Origin: Gemmatimonadota bacterium
Lineage (GTDB): Bacteria > Gemmatimonadota > Gemmatimonadetes > Gemmatimonadales > GWC2-71-9
Reading direction: 5' to 3'
DNA: 64,000 nucleotides
Assembly: GCA_003222085.1 (NCBI GenBank)
Contig: QHUK01000019.1
Span: 50,646-114,645, forward strand
Shown here piece after piece: positions 28,715 through 38,136 of the stretch (position 1 is its first letter; each line of letters opens with the position of its first letter). Under the pieces are notes generated by a model. That model saw nothing but the letters and a program-made list of their open reading frames with translations. It searched no databases and was not told the origin of the DNA. The position numbers and the translations under genes are program-made.

Positions 28715-31108
28715 CTACGGTTTTCGCGCTCGAGCCTGCACGATCGCCTGCTCGAGCCGCGCCCGGTTCCGCTCGGTCAGCTGCTCAATGCCCGCCCGAA
28801 AACGAGCGTCGTCGCGCACCCGGTCGAACACGCCGCTACGGAGGAAGCGGGTCTGGACCGCCCTGTACGCCGCTCCATACCAGTGGAGGGACGCTTCCAC
28901 GTCCCCGAGCCACGCGTAATACATCCCCAATCCTTCGGGCGCCGCCCAGGTGGCATGGCCAGCCCGGACCGCGGCGGCGAGCGAGTCGACGATGGCCGCT
29001 GCCTCGCGATGGCGCCTGAGCGCCTCGAGACACATGGCCTTAAGGTACTGTTGGTCGCCCAGATTGAGCGCCAGGCATTCCGCGGGGCGGCCGAGCAGCA
29101 GCAGTGCGAGCCCTTCGAAGCGAATCCGCACCGGCAGGGGGGCCGTCTCGAGGACCCCGGCCCGTCGGGCCTCTCGCAGGGCGACGTCGTAGCGGCGAGC
29201 CCCAAGCTCCGCTGAGCTGAGCGCGATATGGAATGCCGGCGCCAAGGGGTCGAGCTCTGTAGCCGTCTGAGCTTCCGCGACCGCATCTTCGTAGCGGCCG
29301 GCGTCGCCCAGAGCCGCCACATAAAAACTGTGCGCCTGTCCGGAATTCGGCCGGAGAGCGACGGCCCGCGCGAGGTCCCGGATCGCCGTATCGACCGAGA
29401 CTCCTGCATTCGTAAGCGCCCAGCCTCGAGCGGCGAACCCCTCGGCGAGACTTGAGTCCAGCGCGATCGCGCGGTCAGCAAGTACGATGGCGCGCGCGAG
29501 CGCGGTGACAGGCTCCGGGCCACCGGAGTACTGGTACAGGACGAAGAGACTCAAGGCGCTGGACAAGCCTGCGAAGGCGGGCGCGTAGAGGGAGTCGACG
29601 GCCAGCGCTTCCTGGAACGCCTGCATCGCGCGCAACAGGCCATCGCGCGTGCGCTGCTGACGCCAATAGGTGCCCCGGAGATAGGCATCGTACGCGGCGG
29701 GCTGTTCGGTCCGCGATCCAGGACTCAGCGGACGCAGACCCTGGACGCTCGCCAGCAGAGCCCTGCTCACGTCCCCGGCGATCTCTTCCTGCACCCGGAA
29801 GACGTCCTTGAGATCTCGCTCGTATGTCCGCGCCCATAGGTGCGCGTCCGTCTTGGCGGCGATGAGCTGCGCGTTGACCCGAACCCGACCTCCCGCCCGG
29901 CGGGCGGACCCCTCGAGCACGTGGTCGACCCCCAGCGTGTCGGCGATGCGCGACAACGTCAGGTGGCTGCCCTTGAGCGCCACGACCGATGTACGGGAGA
30001 TGACCTTGAGATCGCGGATCTGGGCGAGCTGCGTGATGATCTCGTCGGTCATACCGTCGCTGAAATACTCGTCTTGCGGCCCCCCGCCGATCGTCTCAAA
30101 CGGCAGCACGGCCACCGAGGCGGCATACGCCGGCGCGCCCACGGCCGCTGTCCGCGCGTGTCGCCACGGCTTCCATACGGCGAGACCACCACCGAGCGCG
30201 ACCAAGGCGAGGCCAGCGCCCAGCGCGGCGCGCAGCCGTCGGAACCCTCCGCTCGGGGGCGACACGACGGAGCGCCCCGAGCCGCCCAACGCTTCGGCGA
30301 ACTGCAGGGCCGTGGCATAGCGGTCGGCTGGTGCCTTCGCGAGCGCGCGGTCGAGCGCCTCCGCGACCGCTCCTGATACCGTCCCCCGGGCGGTGCGCAA
30401 GCGCGGGACGGGGTCTAGCGCGTGACGAGCGAGGATCGCCTGCGCGGTGCCGCCGGAGAACGGCGGATGCCCGGCGAGCATTTCGTAGAGGACGCATCCC
30501 AGGCTGTACACGTCGCTCCGGCCGTCGAGCGCCCCGACCCCCGTTGCTTGCTCCGGGCTCATGTACAGCGGCGTCCCGATGGCGATGCCGGTGTGCGTCA
30601 GCTTATCGCCGCCCGCCGCCGAAATCGCCCGCGCAATGCCGAAGTCCGCGACGACGGCCTCGCCGCTCTCGAGCAGGATGTTCTCCGGCTTGATGTCACG
30701 GTGGACGACATCGTGCTGGTGCGCGTAGGCGAGGGCGCCCGCGACCTGCCGCGTGATCGTCAGCGCGTCGTCCAACGGCAGCTGGGTTTCATGGTCGAGG
30801 CGCTCCCGCAGGGACTTTCCCTCGACGTACGGCATGACGTAATACAGCAGGTCGGCAGCGGTGCCAGAGTCATACAGCGGCAGGATGTGGGGATGGTGGA
30901 GCTTTGCGGCGATCTGGATCTCTCGCAGGAACCTTTCTGCGCCGAGCGCGGCGGCGACCTCCTGGCGGAGTACCTTGATGGCGACGACACGGTCATGGCG
31001 CGAGTCGTGGGCCAGAAACACCACCGCCATGCCGCCGCGGCCGAGCTCCCGCTCGAGCGCGTAGCGGCCCGCCAGGGCGATCCGGAGGCGCTCCTCAAGC
31101 TCGAGCAT
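28715..31108 (-). CDS. Transmembrane Ser/Thr protein kinase with TolB-like domain and TPR region
   Basis: A 797-residue receptor-type kinase. The N-terminal Hanks-type kinase has GRGGMAVVFLA (Gly-rich loop), VAIKVL (Lys45), VVHRDIKPENILL (HRD 136-138) and ADFGIAR (DFG 155-157), so it is probably active. A single membrane helix follows at about 287-310, then a FlgO/TolB-like domain starting VAVLPFETIGGGPQDEYFSDG, which often precedes TPRs in this kinase type, then about 350 residues of TPR-like helical repeats. This arrangement is common in Gemmatimonadota and Acidobacteria. Ligand and substrate unknown. Confidence 0.92.
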   Translation of the reverse strand: MLELEERLRIALAGRYALERELGRGGMAVVFLAHDSRHDRVVAIKVLRQEVAAALGAERFLREIQIAAKLHHPHILPLYDSGTAADLLYYVMPYVEGKSLRERLDHETQLPLDDALTITRQVAGALAYAHQHDVVHRDIKPENILLESGEAVVADFGIARAISAAGGDKLTHTGIAIGTPLYMSPEQATGVGALDGRSDVYSLGCVLYEMLAGHPPFSGGTAQAILARHALDPVPRLRTARGTVSGAVAEALDRALAKAPADRYATALQFAEALGGSGRSVVSPPSGGFRRLRAALGAGLALVALGGGLAVWKPWRHARTAAVGAPAYAASVAVLPFETIGGGPQDEYFSDGMTDEIITQLAQIRDLKVISRTSVVALKGSHLTLSRIADTLGVDHVLEGSARRAGGRVRVNAQLIAAKTDAHLWARTYERDLKDVFRVQEEIAGDVSRALLASVQGLRPLSPGSRTEQPAAYDAYLRGTYWRQQRTRDGLLRAMQAFQEALAVDSLYAPAFAGLSSALSLFVLYQYSGGPEPVTALARAIVLADRAIALDSSLAEGFAARGWALTNAGVSVDTAIRDLARAVALRPNSGQAHSFYVAALGDAGRYEDAVAEAQTATELDPLAPAFHIALSSAELGARRYDVALREARRAGVLETAPLPVRIRFEGLALLLLGRPAECLALNLGDQQYLKAMCLEALRRHREAAAIVDSLAAAVRAGHATWAAPEGLGMYYAWLGDVEASLHWYGAAYRAVQTRFLRSGVFDRVRDDARFRAGIEQLTERNRARLEQAIVQARARKP

Positions 31109-31127
31109 AGGCGCTAAGATAGGACCT

Positions 31128-32435
31128 TCAGCGCACTCCGCCCATCAGCCGCTGGACGGGCTTGATGAGCACAAACATGACCGCCGCCGCGCCCAGCGTT
31201 ACCGCCGCCGTCACGCCGAACAGGGTCGGGAGCGGCGTCGTGCTGATGAACCCCGCCGACCACCCGGCCAGCTTGTTGCCCAGGGCGTTCGAGAGGAAGA
31301 ACACGCCCATCATCAGCCCGACCACCTGCTTGGGCGCGAGCTTGGTCACGACCGACAGCCCGACGGGGCTCAAGCACAGCTCACCGAGCTCTTCGATGAA
31401 ATAGACCGCGACGAGCCAGAGCGGGCTGATCTTCACGCCGCCCTGCGCGATCGCCCCGGCCGGCATGAGCAGCACAAAAGCCAGTCCCACGAACAGCAGC
31501 GCGAGCGCGAATTTCGCCGGTGACGACGGCTGCCGGGGCCCGAGCTTCACCCACAGCCAGGCAAAGAGGGGGGAGAGGAGGATCACGAACGCGGCCTGGA
31601 TGGATACGAACCACGATGCGTACAGCGTGATGCCCAGCAGCTCGAGGTGGACGTAGCGGTCGGCAAACAGGTTCAGCGTGGACCCCGCCTGCTCATAGGC
31701 GCCCCAGAAGAGGGACGCGAACGCGAAGAAGACCACCACCGCCGTCATGCGCTTCCAGTCCTCGGGAGTGAAGCCCCCGGCCGGTCCGGTGACGGCGGCC
31801 GTCGCGGGCGGCCCGGGTCGCCTGGCGAGACGGTCCATCGCCGGCTGGAGACGCCGGCGACCGAGGCCGTACTGCAGCAGTCCGAGCGTCATCCCGACAC
31901 CCGCGCAGGCGAATCCGAGATGCCAATCCACGCCTTCGGCGAGCTTGCCGGCGACGAGGGGCCCGAGGAGCGCGCCAAGGTTGATCCCCATATAGAAGAT
32001 CGAGAAGCCGGCGTCACGCCGCTCGTCCCCCTGTTCGTACAGCGACCCGACGAGCGTCGAGACGTTCGGCTTGAGTAACCCGGTCCCGACGACGATCAAG
32101 GAGAGCCCCGCGTAGAAGAACGGCAGCGCGTGGAGCGCAAGCGTGAAGTGGCCGAGCGCAATGACGATCCCGCCGAGCAGGACGCTCCGGTAGTGACCCA
32201 ACCAGCGATCGGCGATGACGCCGCCGAAGATCGCGGCGAGCCACACGCTGCCGACGTAGTTGCCGTACACGGCGCCCGCGTGGGGGTCGGTGAAGCCGAG
32301 TACCTTCGTCATGTACAGGATGAGGAACCCCCGCATCCCGTAGTAGCTGAACCGCTCCCACATCTCGGTGAAGAACAGCGTGGACAGGCCGCGCGGGTGG
32401 CCGAACCACGACGAGCCGGGTGGGGGACTCGTCAC
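31128..32435 (-). CDS. Proton-dependent oligopeptide transporter (POT/PTR2 family)
   Basis: A 435-residue MFS-type peptide:proton symporter with about 12-14 membrane segments. The family hallmark EMWERFSYYGMRGFL (ExxERxxYYG) is in the first helix, and FYMGINLGALLGPLVAGKLAE is the second PTR2 signature. GTG at 32435 overlaps the preceding gene's TGA by 4 bases and gives the usual N-terminus; a longer start would add an unrelated 25-residue leader. Transports di- or tripeptides, complementing the ABC importer. Confidence 0.9.
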   Translation of the reverse strand: MTSPPPGSSWFGHPRGLSTLFFTEMWERFSYYGMRGFLILYMTKVLGFTDPHAGAVYGNYVGSVWLAAIFGGVIADRWLGHYRSVLLGGIVIALGHFTLALHALPFFYAGLSLIVVGTGLLKPNVSTLVGSLYEQGDERRDAGFSIFYMGINLGALLGPLVAGKLAEGVDWHLGFACAGVGMTLGLLQYGLGRRRLQPAMDRLARRPGPPATAAVTGPAGGFTPEDWKRMTAVVVFFAFASLFWGAYEQAGSTLNLFADRYVHLELLGITLYASWFVSIQAAFVILLSPLFAWLWVKLGPRQPSSPAKFALALLFVGLAFVLLMPAGAIAQGGVKISPLWLVAVYFIEELGELCLSPVGLSVVTKLAPKQVVGLMMGVFFLSNALGNKLAGWSAGFISTTPLPTLFGVTAAVTLGAAAVMFVLIKPVQRLMGGVR

Positions 32436-32917
32436 TCGAACAGGTCGTTCTGCTCGACGGGCTCCGACGGCAGCGGGGTCCGGAGGATGTCGCCCAGCCG
32501 CCGCTCCCACTGCTCGACGTCGAAGTGGTGCTCGTCTGGAAGGGCACGGCGCAACCCAGGAGAGAACTCGTGGAACGCGGCGAGCAGCTCCGTGATGGCC
32601 TCCCGCAGGGCCTGGACCTGGAAGCCGCCCTCGGTGGCACCCATGTCTTCGAGGATGCTCTGCTCGGTGCGCGACGCGATGATCGGCTCCGCGCGTCCCT
32701 GCACGAAGACGTTGGTCCGCCGCTTGGGACCGCGCTCCTCCTCGATCGGCATCAACCCGATGATGGCGTCGGAGCGCCAGTACTTGCCGTAGCCGAGAAA
32801 GACCATGCGGTCGCGTTTGATGTCCATGCTGCCTCCGGAGCGCCGCCCGTCCGCGGTGCGCGGCCCGGGGCCGAAGGCGTCACGGAACCAGGACAGCACG
32901 CCGCCGATCACGCTCAT
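32432..32917 (-). CDS. Conserved protein, weakly RemA/DUF370-like
   Basis: A 161-residue protein. The segment DRMVFLGYGKYWRSDAIIG...RRTNVFVQGRAEPIIASRTEQSILEDM has the order of small RemA-type regulators (GFGN...RIIAIV...TRAVIITDSDHVVLSA), so a RemA-like DNA-binding role is possible but only by pattern. A second, helical C-terminal half with AITELLAAFHEFSPGL is extra. The start is chosen at ATG 32917 with AAGGA upstream and a 2-base gap to the coiled-coil gene stop. The stop overlaps the POT transporter start. Confidence 0.5.
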   Translation of the reverse strand: MSVIGGVLSWFRDAFGPGPRTADGRRSGGSMDIKRDRMVFLGYGKYWRSDAIIGLMPIEEERGPKRRTNVFVQGRAEPIIASRTEQSILEDMGATEGGFQVQALREAITELLAAFHEFSPGLRRALPDEHHFDVEQWERRLGDILRTPLPSEPVEQNDLFE

Positions 32918-32919
32918 GG

Positions 32920-33489
32920 TTAGTCCTTCTTCATCTTCTTCTTGAGCTCCCGGAGCTGCCGGTCGGCCGCCGCCTCGCGGGCGGCCCGGTCGAGCTGCGA
33001 CTTGAGCAGCTCGTCTCCCGGGTCCACGCCGGGACGCGGTCCCCCCGCCGCCTGGAGGTCGCGCCACGCGCGTTCGGCCGAGCGCTCCGCCTCGGTGAGG
33101 GGCCGGTCGCGCTCGGCGCGAACCAGCTGCCCTTGCATGTCGCCCAGCTCGCGCTCGTACAACGCGAGCTCGTCCCGCAGCGCCGCCAGCTTCTTCTCGA
33201 GCACGGCCGTGCGCTCGCGGTGCTTCGCCGCGAACCGCCGGGCGACCTCCACCGTCTCCCGATCTTGGATCTCGGACGCGAGCCGGCCCCGACGCTCGGC
33301 ATCCGCCAGCCGCTGGCGCTCCTGCGCGAGCGCACGCTCGGTGCGCGCGACCGCCTCGCGCGTCTCGCCGACGGCCAGCTTGGCCTCGACCACCGCCTCC
33401 CGCATCTGCCGGGCCAGGTCGCGCAAATCCCCCGCCGGCGTCGCCGCGTCCAGAGCGGCGCGCAACGCGTCACGCAGGCGCTCGAACAC
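32920..33489 (-). CDS. Coiled-coil protein (PspA/IM30-like in style)
   Basis: A 189-residue, highly charged protein made almost entirely of helix with heptad-like spacing (KLAALRDELALYERELGDM, EAVARTERALAQERQRLADA). The start MFERLRDALRAALDAATPAGDL recalls the amphipathic first helix of PspA-type membrane-remodelling proteins, but length (about 220 in PspA) and motifs are not decisive. It is in a small operon with the FmdB-type gene upstream (6 bases) and the RemA-like gene downstream. Function unproven. Confidence 0.65.
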   Translation of the reverse strand: MFERLRDALRAALDAATPAGDLRDLARQMREAVVEAKLAVGETREAVARTERALAQERQRLADAERRGRLASEIQDRETVEVARRFAAKHRERTAVLEKKLAALRDELALYERELGDMQGQLVRAERDRPLTEAERSAERAWRDLQAAGGPRPGVDPGDELLKSQLDRAAREAAADRQLRELKKKMKKD

Positions 33490-33495
33490 CGGAGG

Positions 33496-33660
33496 CTAGC
33501 TTTTCCGGACCGTTTTCGCGAAGAACGGCGAGAACACCTGCTCCACCGCCCGCGACTTGCACTTGGGGCAGGCCGGCCGCTTGCGCCCGTGCTCCTCGAT
33601 TCCCTCTTGCTGGCTGAAGCGCGTGTCGCACTCCGTGCAGCGATACTCATAGATCGGCAT
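33496..33660 (-). CDS. FmdB-family zinc-ribbon protein
   Basis: A 54-residue protein, starting MPIYEYRCTECDTRFS and ending with CPKCKSRAVEQVFS, that matches the FmdB/CxxC regulatory-protein family: two CxxC pairs bind one zinc. The first ATG fits family length exactly. It heads a minus-strand operon with the coiled-coil and RemA-like genes. Role unknown; the family is common but poorly characterised. Confidence 0.85.
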   Translation of the reverse strand: MPIYEYRCTECDTRFSQQEGIEEHGRKRPACPKCKSRAVEQVFSPFFAKTVRKS

Positions 33661-33735
33661 GGCGGGGTTTACGTTATTCCCCGCCGAAACCAGGGTCAAG
33701 TTGACGCCCCGAGCAGCCCCCCGAAGATTGCTCGC

Positions 33736-34269
33736 ATGGCGAACCGCCTCTCGCGCGCAGCCCTCGCCGCCCTCGGCACCATCATCCCCCTGGTGGGCGC
33801 CGCGGCGTGCAATGAGGGCCTCCAGCCGACCCCCCTCTGTCCCGAGCGCTTCGTCGGGATCTGCGGCAGGGTGACGTTCCAGGGGACCGAGCCCGACAGC
33901 ACGGAGGGCGTCTTGGTCGTCGCGTACCCGCGCTTCCCCCAGAGCCGCAATGACCTCCTCACGTTCCAGCCGTTCCCGCCCCCGCCGTCGCTCGCCCGTC
34001 CCTTCCGGGGATCGCAGATCTACGCCCTTCCCCTGAGCACCGGACGGTACGAATGGGTGGTGGCCGTCTGGAAGAAGGTCGGGGCCTTCGCGCCGGGGTT
34101 CAGCAATGCCGACTCGCTGCTCAAGGAGGCAGGCTTCTACCGGGACCAGACCGACCCCACGGCGCCCGGAGTGGTCGTCGTCCACGACTCCAGCACCGAC
34201 TCGGTCAACTTTGTGATCGACTTCGGTAATCTGCATCCCATCTGCACCTACTTCCCGCCGTGCCCGTGA
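33736..34269 (+). CDS. Small lipoprotein preceding the TonB receptor
   Basis: A 177-residue lipoprotein with signal ending LVGAAAC (Cys25) and a beta-rich mature part with NLLTFQPF-like and LPLSTGRYEWVVAVWKKVG segments. The STGRYEW region looks like a strand of a carboxypeptidase-regulatory-like beta sandwich, but this is tentative. Its stop overlaps the start of the TonB-dependent receptor, so the two are coupled and may act together in uptake at the outer membrane. Confidence 0.65.
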   Translation: MANRLSRAALAALGTIIPLVGAAACNEGLQPTPLCPERFVGICGRVTFQGTEPDSTEGVLVVAYPRFPQSRNDLLTFQPFPPPPSLARPFRGSQIYALPLSTGRYEWVVAVWKKVGAFAPGFSNADSLLKEAGFYRDQTDPTAPGVVVVHDSSTDSVNFVIDFGNLHPICTYFPPCP

Positions 34270-36461
34270 GGGCCCTCCTGCTGGCGGCGCTCGCGACCGT
34301 GCCGCTCCGCGCCGTGAGCGCTCAGGGAACCGCCGCCCTCTACGGGTCGGTACGGGACAGTTCAGGCCAGCCGTTACGCGCCACCGTTCGAGTCGTCAAC
34401 GGCGACGGCGTGGGCGTGGCGGATGCCCAGGGGCGCTACCGGCTGAGCGTACCGGGTGGGCTCGTCATCGTCCGGGTAGGTCTCCTCGGCTTCCAGTCTC
34501 TCGTCGACACGCTGACCCTCGCAGCAGGGGATTCGGTCGAGCGCGACTACCGGCTCGGTCCCGCGGTCGTACCGCTGGAGCCCGTCATCGTCACCGCCGC
34601 CAAGCACTCACAGCTCTTGAGCCAGGCGGTGACGAGCGTCGCGCTCGTCAGCGATACCGACGTCGCCCGCCGGGCCGTCACGACCGTGGACGAAGCCGTA
34701 GACAAGGCTCCCGGAGTGCAGTTCCTCAACGGTCAGGTGAACATCCGCGGCTCGTCGGGCTACGTGCAGGGGCTCGGCAGCCGCGTGCTGATGCTCGTGG
34801 ACGGCGTGCCCGCGAATCAAGGCGACCGGGGTGGGATCAATTGGGACCTCATCCCGCTCGAGGACGTCGCGCGGGTCGAGGTGGTGAAGGGCGCGGGCTC
34901 CGCGCTCTACGGCTCGGCGGCGCTGGGCGGCGTGGTCAACGTGATCACGCGGGAGATCCCGAGCGGCTTCCACGCCCGGGTACGCGCCCTCGGTGGCGCG
35001 TACGCCAACCCACCTTTCGACGTCTGGAGGTTCCGCGACTATACGGGCGCTCTGGAGGGCCTCGATGTCACGACGTCGTACGGAACCGCCGCGGCGCGCG
35101 GCAGCTACACGGCCGGCGGGTGGCACTCGGACGGCTACCGCGAGCAGGACCGGCGCAACCACTGGCAGACCGCGGCCAAAGCGCAGTGGATCCCGACCCC
35201 CGAGACTCGCGTGACGACGTCCGGCTCGTGGGCGAGCGATCAGTACGAGACGCCGCTCATCTGGTGCACCCACGGTAGCTGCGATGACCGCGGCCAGGAT
35301 TTCCAGCCATTCATGATCGAAGCGTCCGGCCGCGGCGCCTTCACCCGCTCGGACAAGGGGCAGCTCGCCGCGACGGTCGAGCACCACGCCTCGGAGCGCT
35401 TCGCGTGGCAGGCACGGGGTTCCTGGGGCCGCACCGACTTCACGGATTTCCAGCCTACCGGCGATGACTGGGGCGTGGCCAATCGATACGGCGTCGAATT
35501 CCGCGGCGAAGTGCACCCGACGGGCGACCGCGTCGTGACGCTGGGCGCGGAGGGCAGCTTCTCCGACGTGCGCACCAATATCTTCACCGGCGACGCTAAT
35601 CCCACGAGCAACGTGGTCCGCACGCACGATCAACGCGAGTTCGCCGCCTATGCCGAGGGCGAGCGTCAGCTCGGGAGGCTGCGGCTCGTGGCCGGCGCAC
35701 GGATCGATCACCTCGACGTGGACGGAGGCTCGCTCGCGACCGTCCTGAGCCCGCGTCTCGGCGTCGTGCTGCCGACGGCCCGCGCCGGCGTGTGGCGCGC
35801 CTCCGCCGGCCGCGGCTTTCGCGCCCCGTCGCTCGCCGAGCGGTTCGTCTCGACCTTCGTGCAGGGTATCCCCGTCGTCCCGAACCCCGATCTGGACCCC
35901 GAGACGGCGTGGTCGTTCGAGCTCGGCAACGCGGCGACGCTCTCGTCCGCGGTGCGGACGGACGCGGCGCTCTTCTGGACCGAAGCGTACGACCTGATCG
36001 AGCCTACGGTGGACAGCGGGCGGATCCAATTCAAGAACGTGACGCATGCCCGCCTCGCGGGACTCGACCTGGCCGTCACCGCCACTCCCCCGGTCGCGGG
36101 TCTCACGACGACCTTGTCGTACACGTTTCTGCACGCCCGGGCCCTCGCGCACGACAGCGTCTCGGAGCGCCCGCTCGCCTTCCGGCCGAGGCATCTGCTC
36201 ACGCTCGGCGCCGACTACCAGCGCGGCGTGATCGGCGTCGGGGGCGACTTCCGCTACACGAGCCGCCTGGACCGGGTAGAGATCTACGAGACCGACCCGC
36301 GCGTGGCGGAGAAAGTCCTCGATCTGCGGGTGAGCGCCGTGTGGGGCGCATGGACGCTACGCGCCCAGCTCGCCAACGCGCTCAACTACATCTACAGTCA
36401 GGTGCCCCGCACACTCGCTCCAGTCCGGACCTTCGCCGCCACCATCACCTGGACGTATTAG
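34260..36461 (+). CDS. TonB-dependent outer-membrane receptor
   Basis: A 733-residue receptor. Order: signal peptide (LLLAALATVPLRAVSAQ), a carboxypeptidase-regulatory-like domain (about 25-105: GSVRDSSGQPLRATVRV, GRYRLSVPGG), a plug with VIVTAAKHSQLLSQAV, GVQFLNGQVNIRGSSGYVQG and EVVKGAGSALYGSAALGGVVNVIT, then a beta-barrel ending FAATITWTY with a terminal aromatic. The ligand could be a siderophore, cobalamin or other nutrient. Two GTG starts are possible: 34260, or 34266 which forms a GTGA overlap with the lipoprotein stop and is slightly more likely. Confidence 0.92.
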   Translation: MPVRALLLAALATVPLRAVSAQGTAALYGSVRDSSGQPLRATVRVVNGDGVGVADAQGRYRLSVPGGLVIVRVGLLGFQSLVDTLTLAAGDSVERDYRLGPAVVPLEPVIVTAAKHSQLLSQAVTSVALVSDTDVARRAVTTVDEAVDKAPGVQFLNGQVNIRGSSGYVQGLGSRVLMLVDGVPANQGDRGGINWDLIPLEDVARVEVVKGAGSALYGSAALGGVVNVITREIPSGFHARVRALGGAYANPPFDVWRFRDYTGALEGLDVTTSYGTAAARGSYTAGGWHSDGYREQDRRNHWQTAAKAQWIPTPETRVTTSGSWASDQYETPLIWCTHGSCDDRGQDFQPFMIEASGRGAFTRSDKGQLAATVEHHASERFAWQARGSWGRTDFTDFQPTGDDWGVANRYGVEFRGEVHPTGDRVVTLGAEGSFSDVRTNIFTGDANPTSNVVRTHDQREFAAYAEGERQLGRLRLVAGARIDHLDVDGGSLATVLSPRLGVVLPTARAGVWRASAGRGFRAPSLAERFVSTFVQGIPVVPNPDLDPETAWSFELGNAATLSSAVRTDAALFWTEAYDLIEPTVDSGRIQFKNVTHARLAGLDLAVTATPPVAGLTTTLSYTFLHARALAHDSVSERPLAFRPRHLLTLGADYQRGVIGVGGDFRYTSRLDRVEIYETDPRVAEKVLDLRVSAVWGAWTLRAQLANALNYIYSQVPRTLAPVRTFAATITWTY

Positions 36462-36470
36462 ATTCGTACG

Positions 36471-36920
36471 ATGCTCGACGGCGCGCTGATGCTGACCCTG
36501 CTGCTCACGGGGTTTCAGGCGTCCCCGCTCAACGGCACCTGGGAGCTGACCCGCATCTTCCGGGCGGGCCCCGTACCCGCCACTCGCGCCGTGCCGATCG
36601 ACTCCACCGTCTACCTTCGCATCACGCTTGAGACTCACGTGGGCGACTGGATTTCAGGCCGTCTGTACCGCCGTTATCGGGGCGAGCCCGACCGCAGCAA
36701 GGTCGAAGCCGGCCCGCTCCGCGGGGAAGGCCGTTTCATCATCGGGGTCGAGATCGAGAAACCGGCCTGGGCACGGGCCCGCACCGCGGCCTGGCTGGTG
36801 GGCGACACCCTGCGCTTCGGCACGTCGCTCGTTCCCGACGCCGACAGCCTGGAGCTCCGGCGGGTGAGCCCCGACGCCCCGTATCCGGCAACCCTGCTGG
36901 AGGTCGTGACGCCTCCATGA
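36471..36920 (+). CDS. Exported protein of unknown function
   Basis: A 149-residue protein with an N-terminal hydrophobic segment MLDGALMLTLLLTGFQ (signal-like) and a beta-rich domain containing LNGTWELTRIFRAGP, GRFIIGVEI and WLVGDTLRFGTSL, reminiscent of a lipocalin-like barrel. No assignment. It starts 9 bases after the receptor stop, and its end overlaps the next gene by 4 bases (ATGA), so it belongs to the same unit. Confidence 0.55.
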   Translation: MLDGALMLTLLLTGFQASPLNGTWELTRIFRAGPVPATRAVPIDSTVYLRITLETHVGDWISGRLYRRYRGEPDRSKVEAGPLRGEGRFIIGVEIEKPAWARARTAAWLVGDTLRFGTSLVPDADSLELRRVSPDAPYPATLLEVVTPP

Positions 36921-37453
36921 GACGGTTCCGTGCGACACCTTTTTGCGTGCCGTTCTTCGGCTTGCCGTTGTTCCTGTCTTGTGGCGGCGACCGCACACGC
37001 TCGCCGACCTGCGGCATGGCGCAGCTCATCGGGCCGTCCCTGATCCAAGACCGGCTGCGGCATCTACCCTTCGTGCTCACGGACGCGCCACGCGGGCTCC
37101 CCGGCACGCTTCCCGTCCGGGTGGTCGGCGTAACCCAGCAGAGCGCGGTGGCAGTCAGCTACACCAAGGGGGCGCTGACGATGGAGTTTCAGGGAGCCGG
37201 CTTCCCCGCCACTTCGATCAGCGACTCCACCGCCTACGCTATCCTCGTGGTGGACGATTCCACGCAACGAGCGCAGGGCCTGCTGATCTACGAGTCGCGG
37301 CGCCCGCCGGAGGGATACCCGAGCATCGGCGCCCTGACCGGCGCCGACCGGACGATCCCGTTGTACGGCGTGCGCGTCGACTGGCCGAACGTCTCGAACC
37401 CGAAGTGCCCGCTGCTCGGCGCCCCGGCGGGCCCCCCAAGCTCGGCGCTGTGA
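36917..37453 (+). CDS. Putative lipoprotein of unknown function
   Basis: A 178-residue protein with a signal peptide and lipobox LFLSCGG (Cys22). The mature part has GTLPVRVVGVTQQSAVAVSYTK and AYAILVVDDSTQRAQGLLIYESRR. I do not recognise the family. The start overlaps the previous gene's stop (ATGA), and the stop overlaps the GATase start (GTGA). Confidence 0.6.
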   Translation: MRRFRATPFCVPFFGLPLFLSCGGDRTRSPTCGMAQLIGPSLIQDRLRHLPFVLTDAPRGLPGTLPVRVVGVTQQSAVAVSYTKGALTMEFQGAGFPATSISDSTAYAILVVDDSTQRAQGLLIYESRRPPEGYPSIGALTGADRTIPLYGVRVDWPNVSNPKCPLLGAPAGPPSSAL

Positions 37454-38136
37454 CGCGCCTCGTCGCCGTGAGCGCGACGCGCCGCACCGACGCGGGGCGG
37501 GAGCGCGTCGCCCTGAACACCGCCTACGTGTATGCCCTGATGCGCGTCGGGCTCGTGCCCCTCCTCGTGCCCCCCGTCCTCGAGCCCGCGGCGGCGGGGG
37601 CGGCGCTCGACGGCGTGCACGGTCTCGTCCTCACGGGGGGCGAGGATGTAGAGCCGTGCCGCTACGGGGCGTCCCCCCATTCCAGGCTGGGTGAGATCGA
37701 TCGGGCACGCGACGCGGTGGAGCTGGCGCTCATCGCGGGCGCCGAGCGACGCCGCCTCCCGGTCCTCGCCATCTGCCGCGGGATCCAGATCCTGAACGTC
37801 GCCCTGGGCGGCACGTTGTACCAAGACCTGGCGAGCGAGCGCCCCGGCTCCGTCGACCACGCCGATACGCGCTCCCGCCACGGCCTGCGCATCGAGTCCG
37901 GAACGCTGCTCCACCACACGCTGGAGACCGTGCACGCCAGCGTGAACACCCGGCATCACCAGGCAATCCGGGACGTGGCGCCGCCGCTCTGTGCGAACGC
38001 CTGGGCGGAGGACGGCGTGATCGAGGGGGCCGAGCGAAGGGACCCCGGAGCACCCTGGACGCTCGCCGTCCAGTGGCATCCGGAGGACGACGTGGAGGGC
38101 GCGCTGTTCCGCGGCTTCGCGGACGCGATCGCGTGA
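37450..38136 (+). CDS. Class I glutamine amidotransferase-like hydrolase (gamma-glutamyl-GABA hydrolase / peptidase C26 type)
   Basis: A 228-residue GATase-I domain protein. The nucleophile elbow is LPVLAICRGIQILN (Cys109), with HLVLTGGEDVEP-like oxyanion region (GLVLTGGEDVEPCRYG) and QWHPEDDVEG (His210, Glu212). This is the PuuD-like pattern, which hydrolyses gamma-glutamyl compounds. The GTG start overlaps the lipoprotein stop by 4 bases. Substrate uncertain. Confidence 0.82.
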   Translation: MTRLVAVSATRRTDAGRERVALNTAYVYALMRVGLVPLLVPPVLEPAAAGAALDGVHGLVLTGGEDVEPCRYGASPHSRLGEIDRARDAVELALIAGAERRRLPVLAICRGIQILNVALGGTLYQDLASERPGSVDHADTRSRHGLRIESGTLLHHTLETVHASVNTRHHQAIRDVAPPLCANAWAEDGVIEGAERRDPGAPWTLAVQWHPEDDVEGALFRGFADAIA

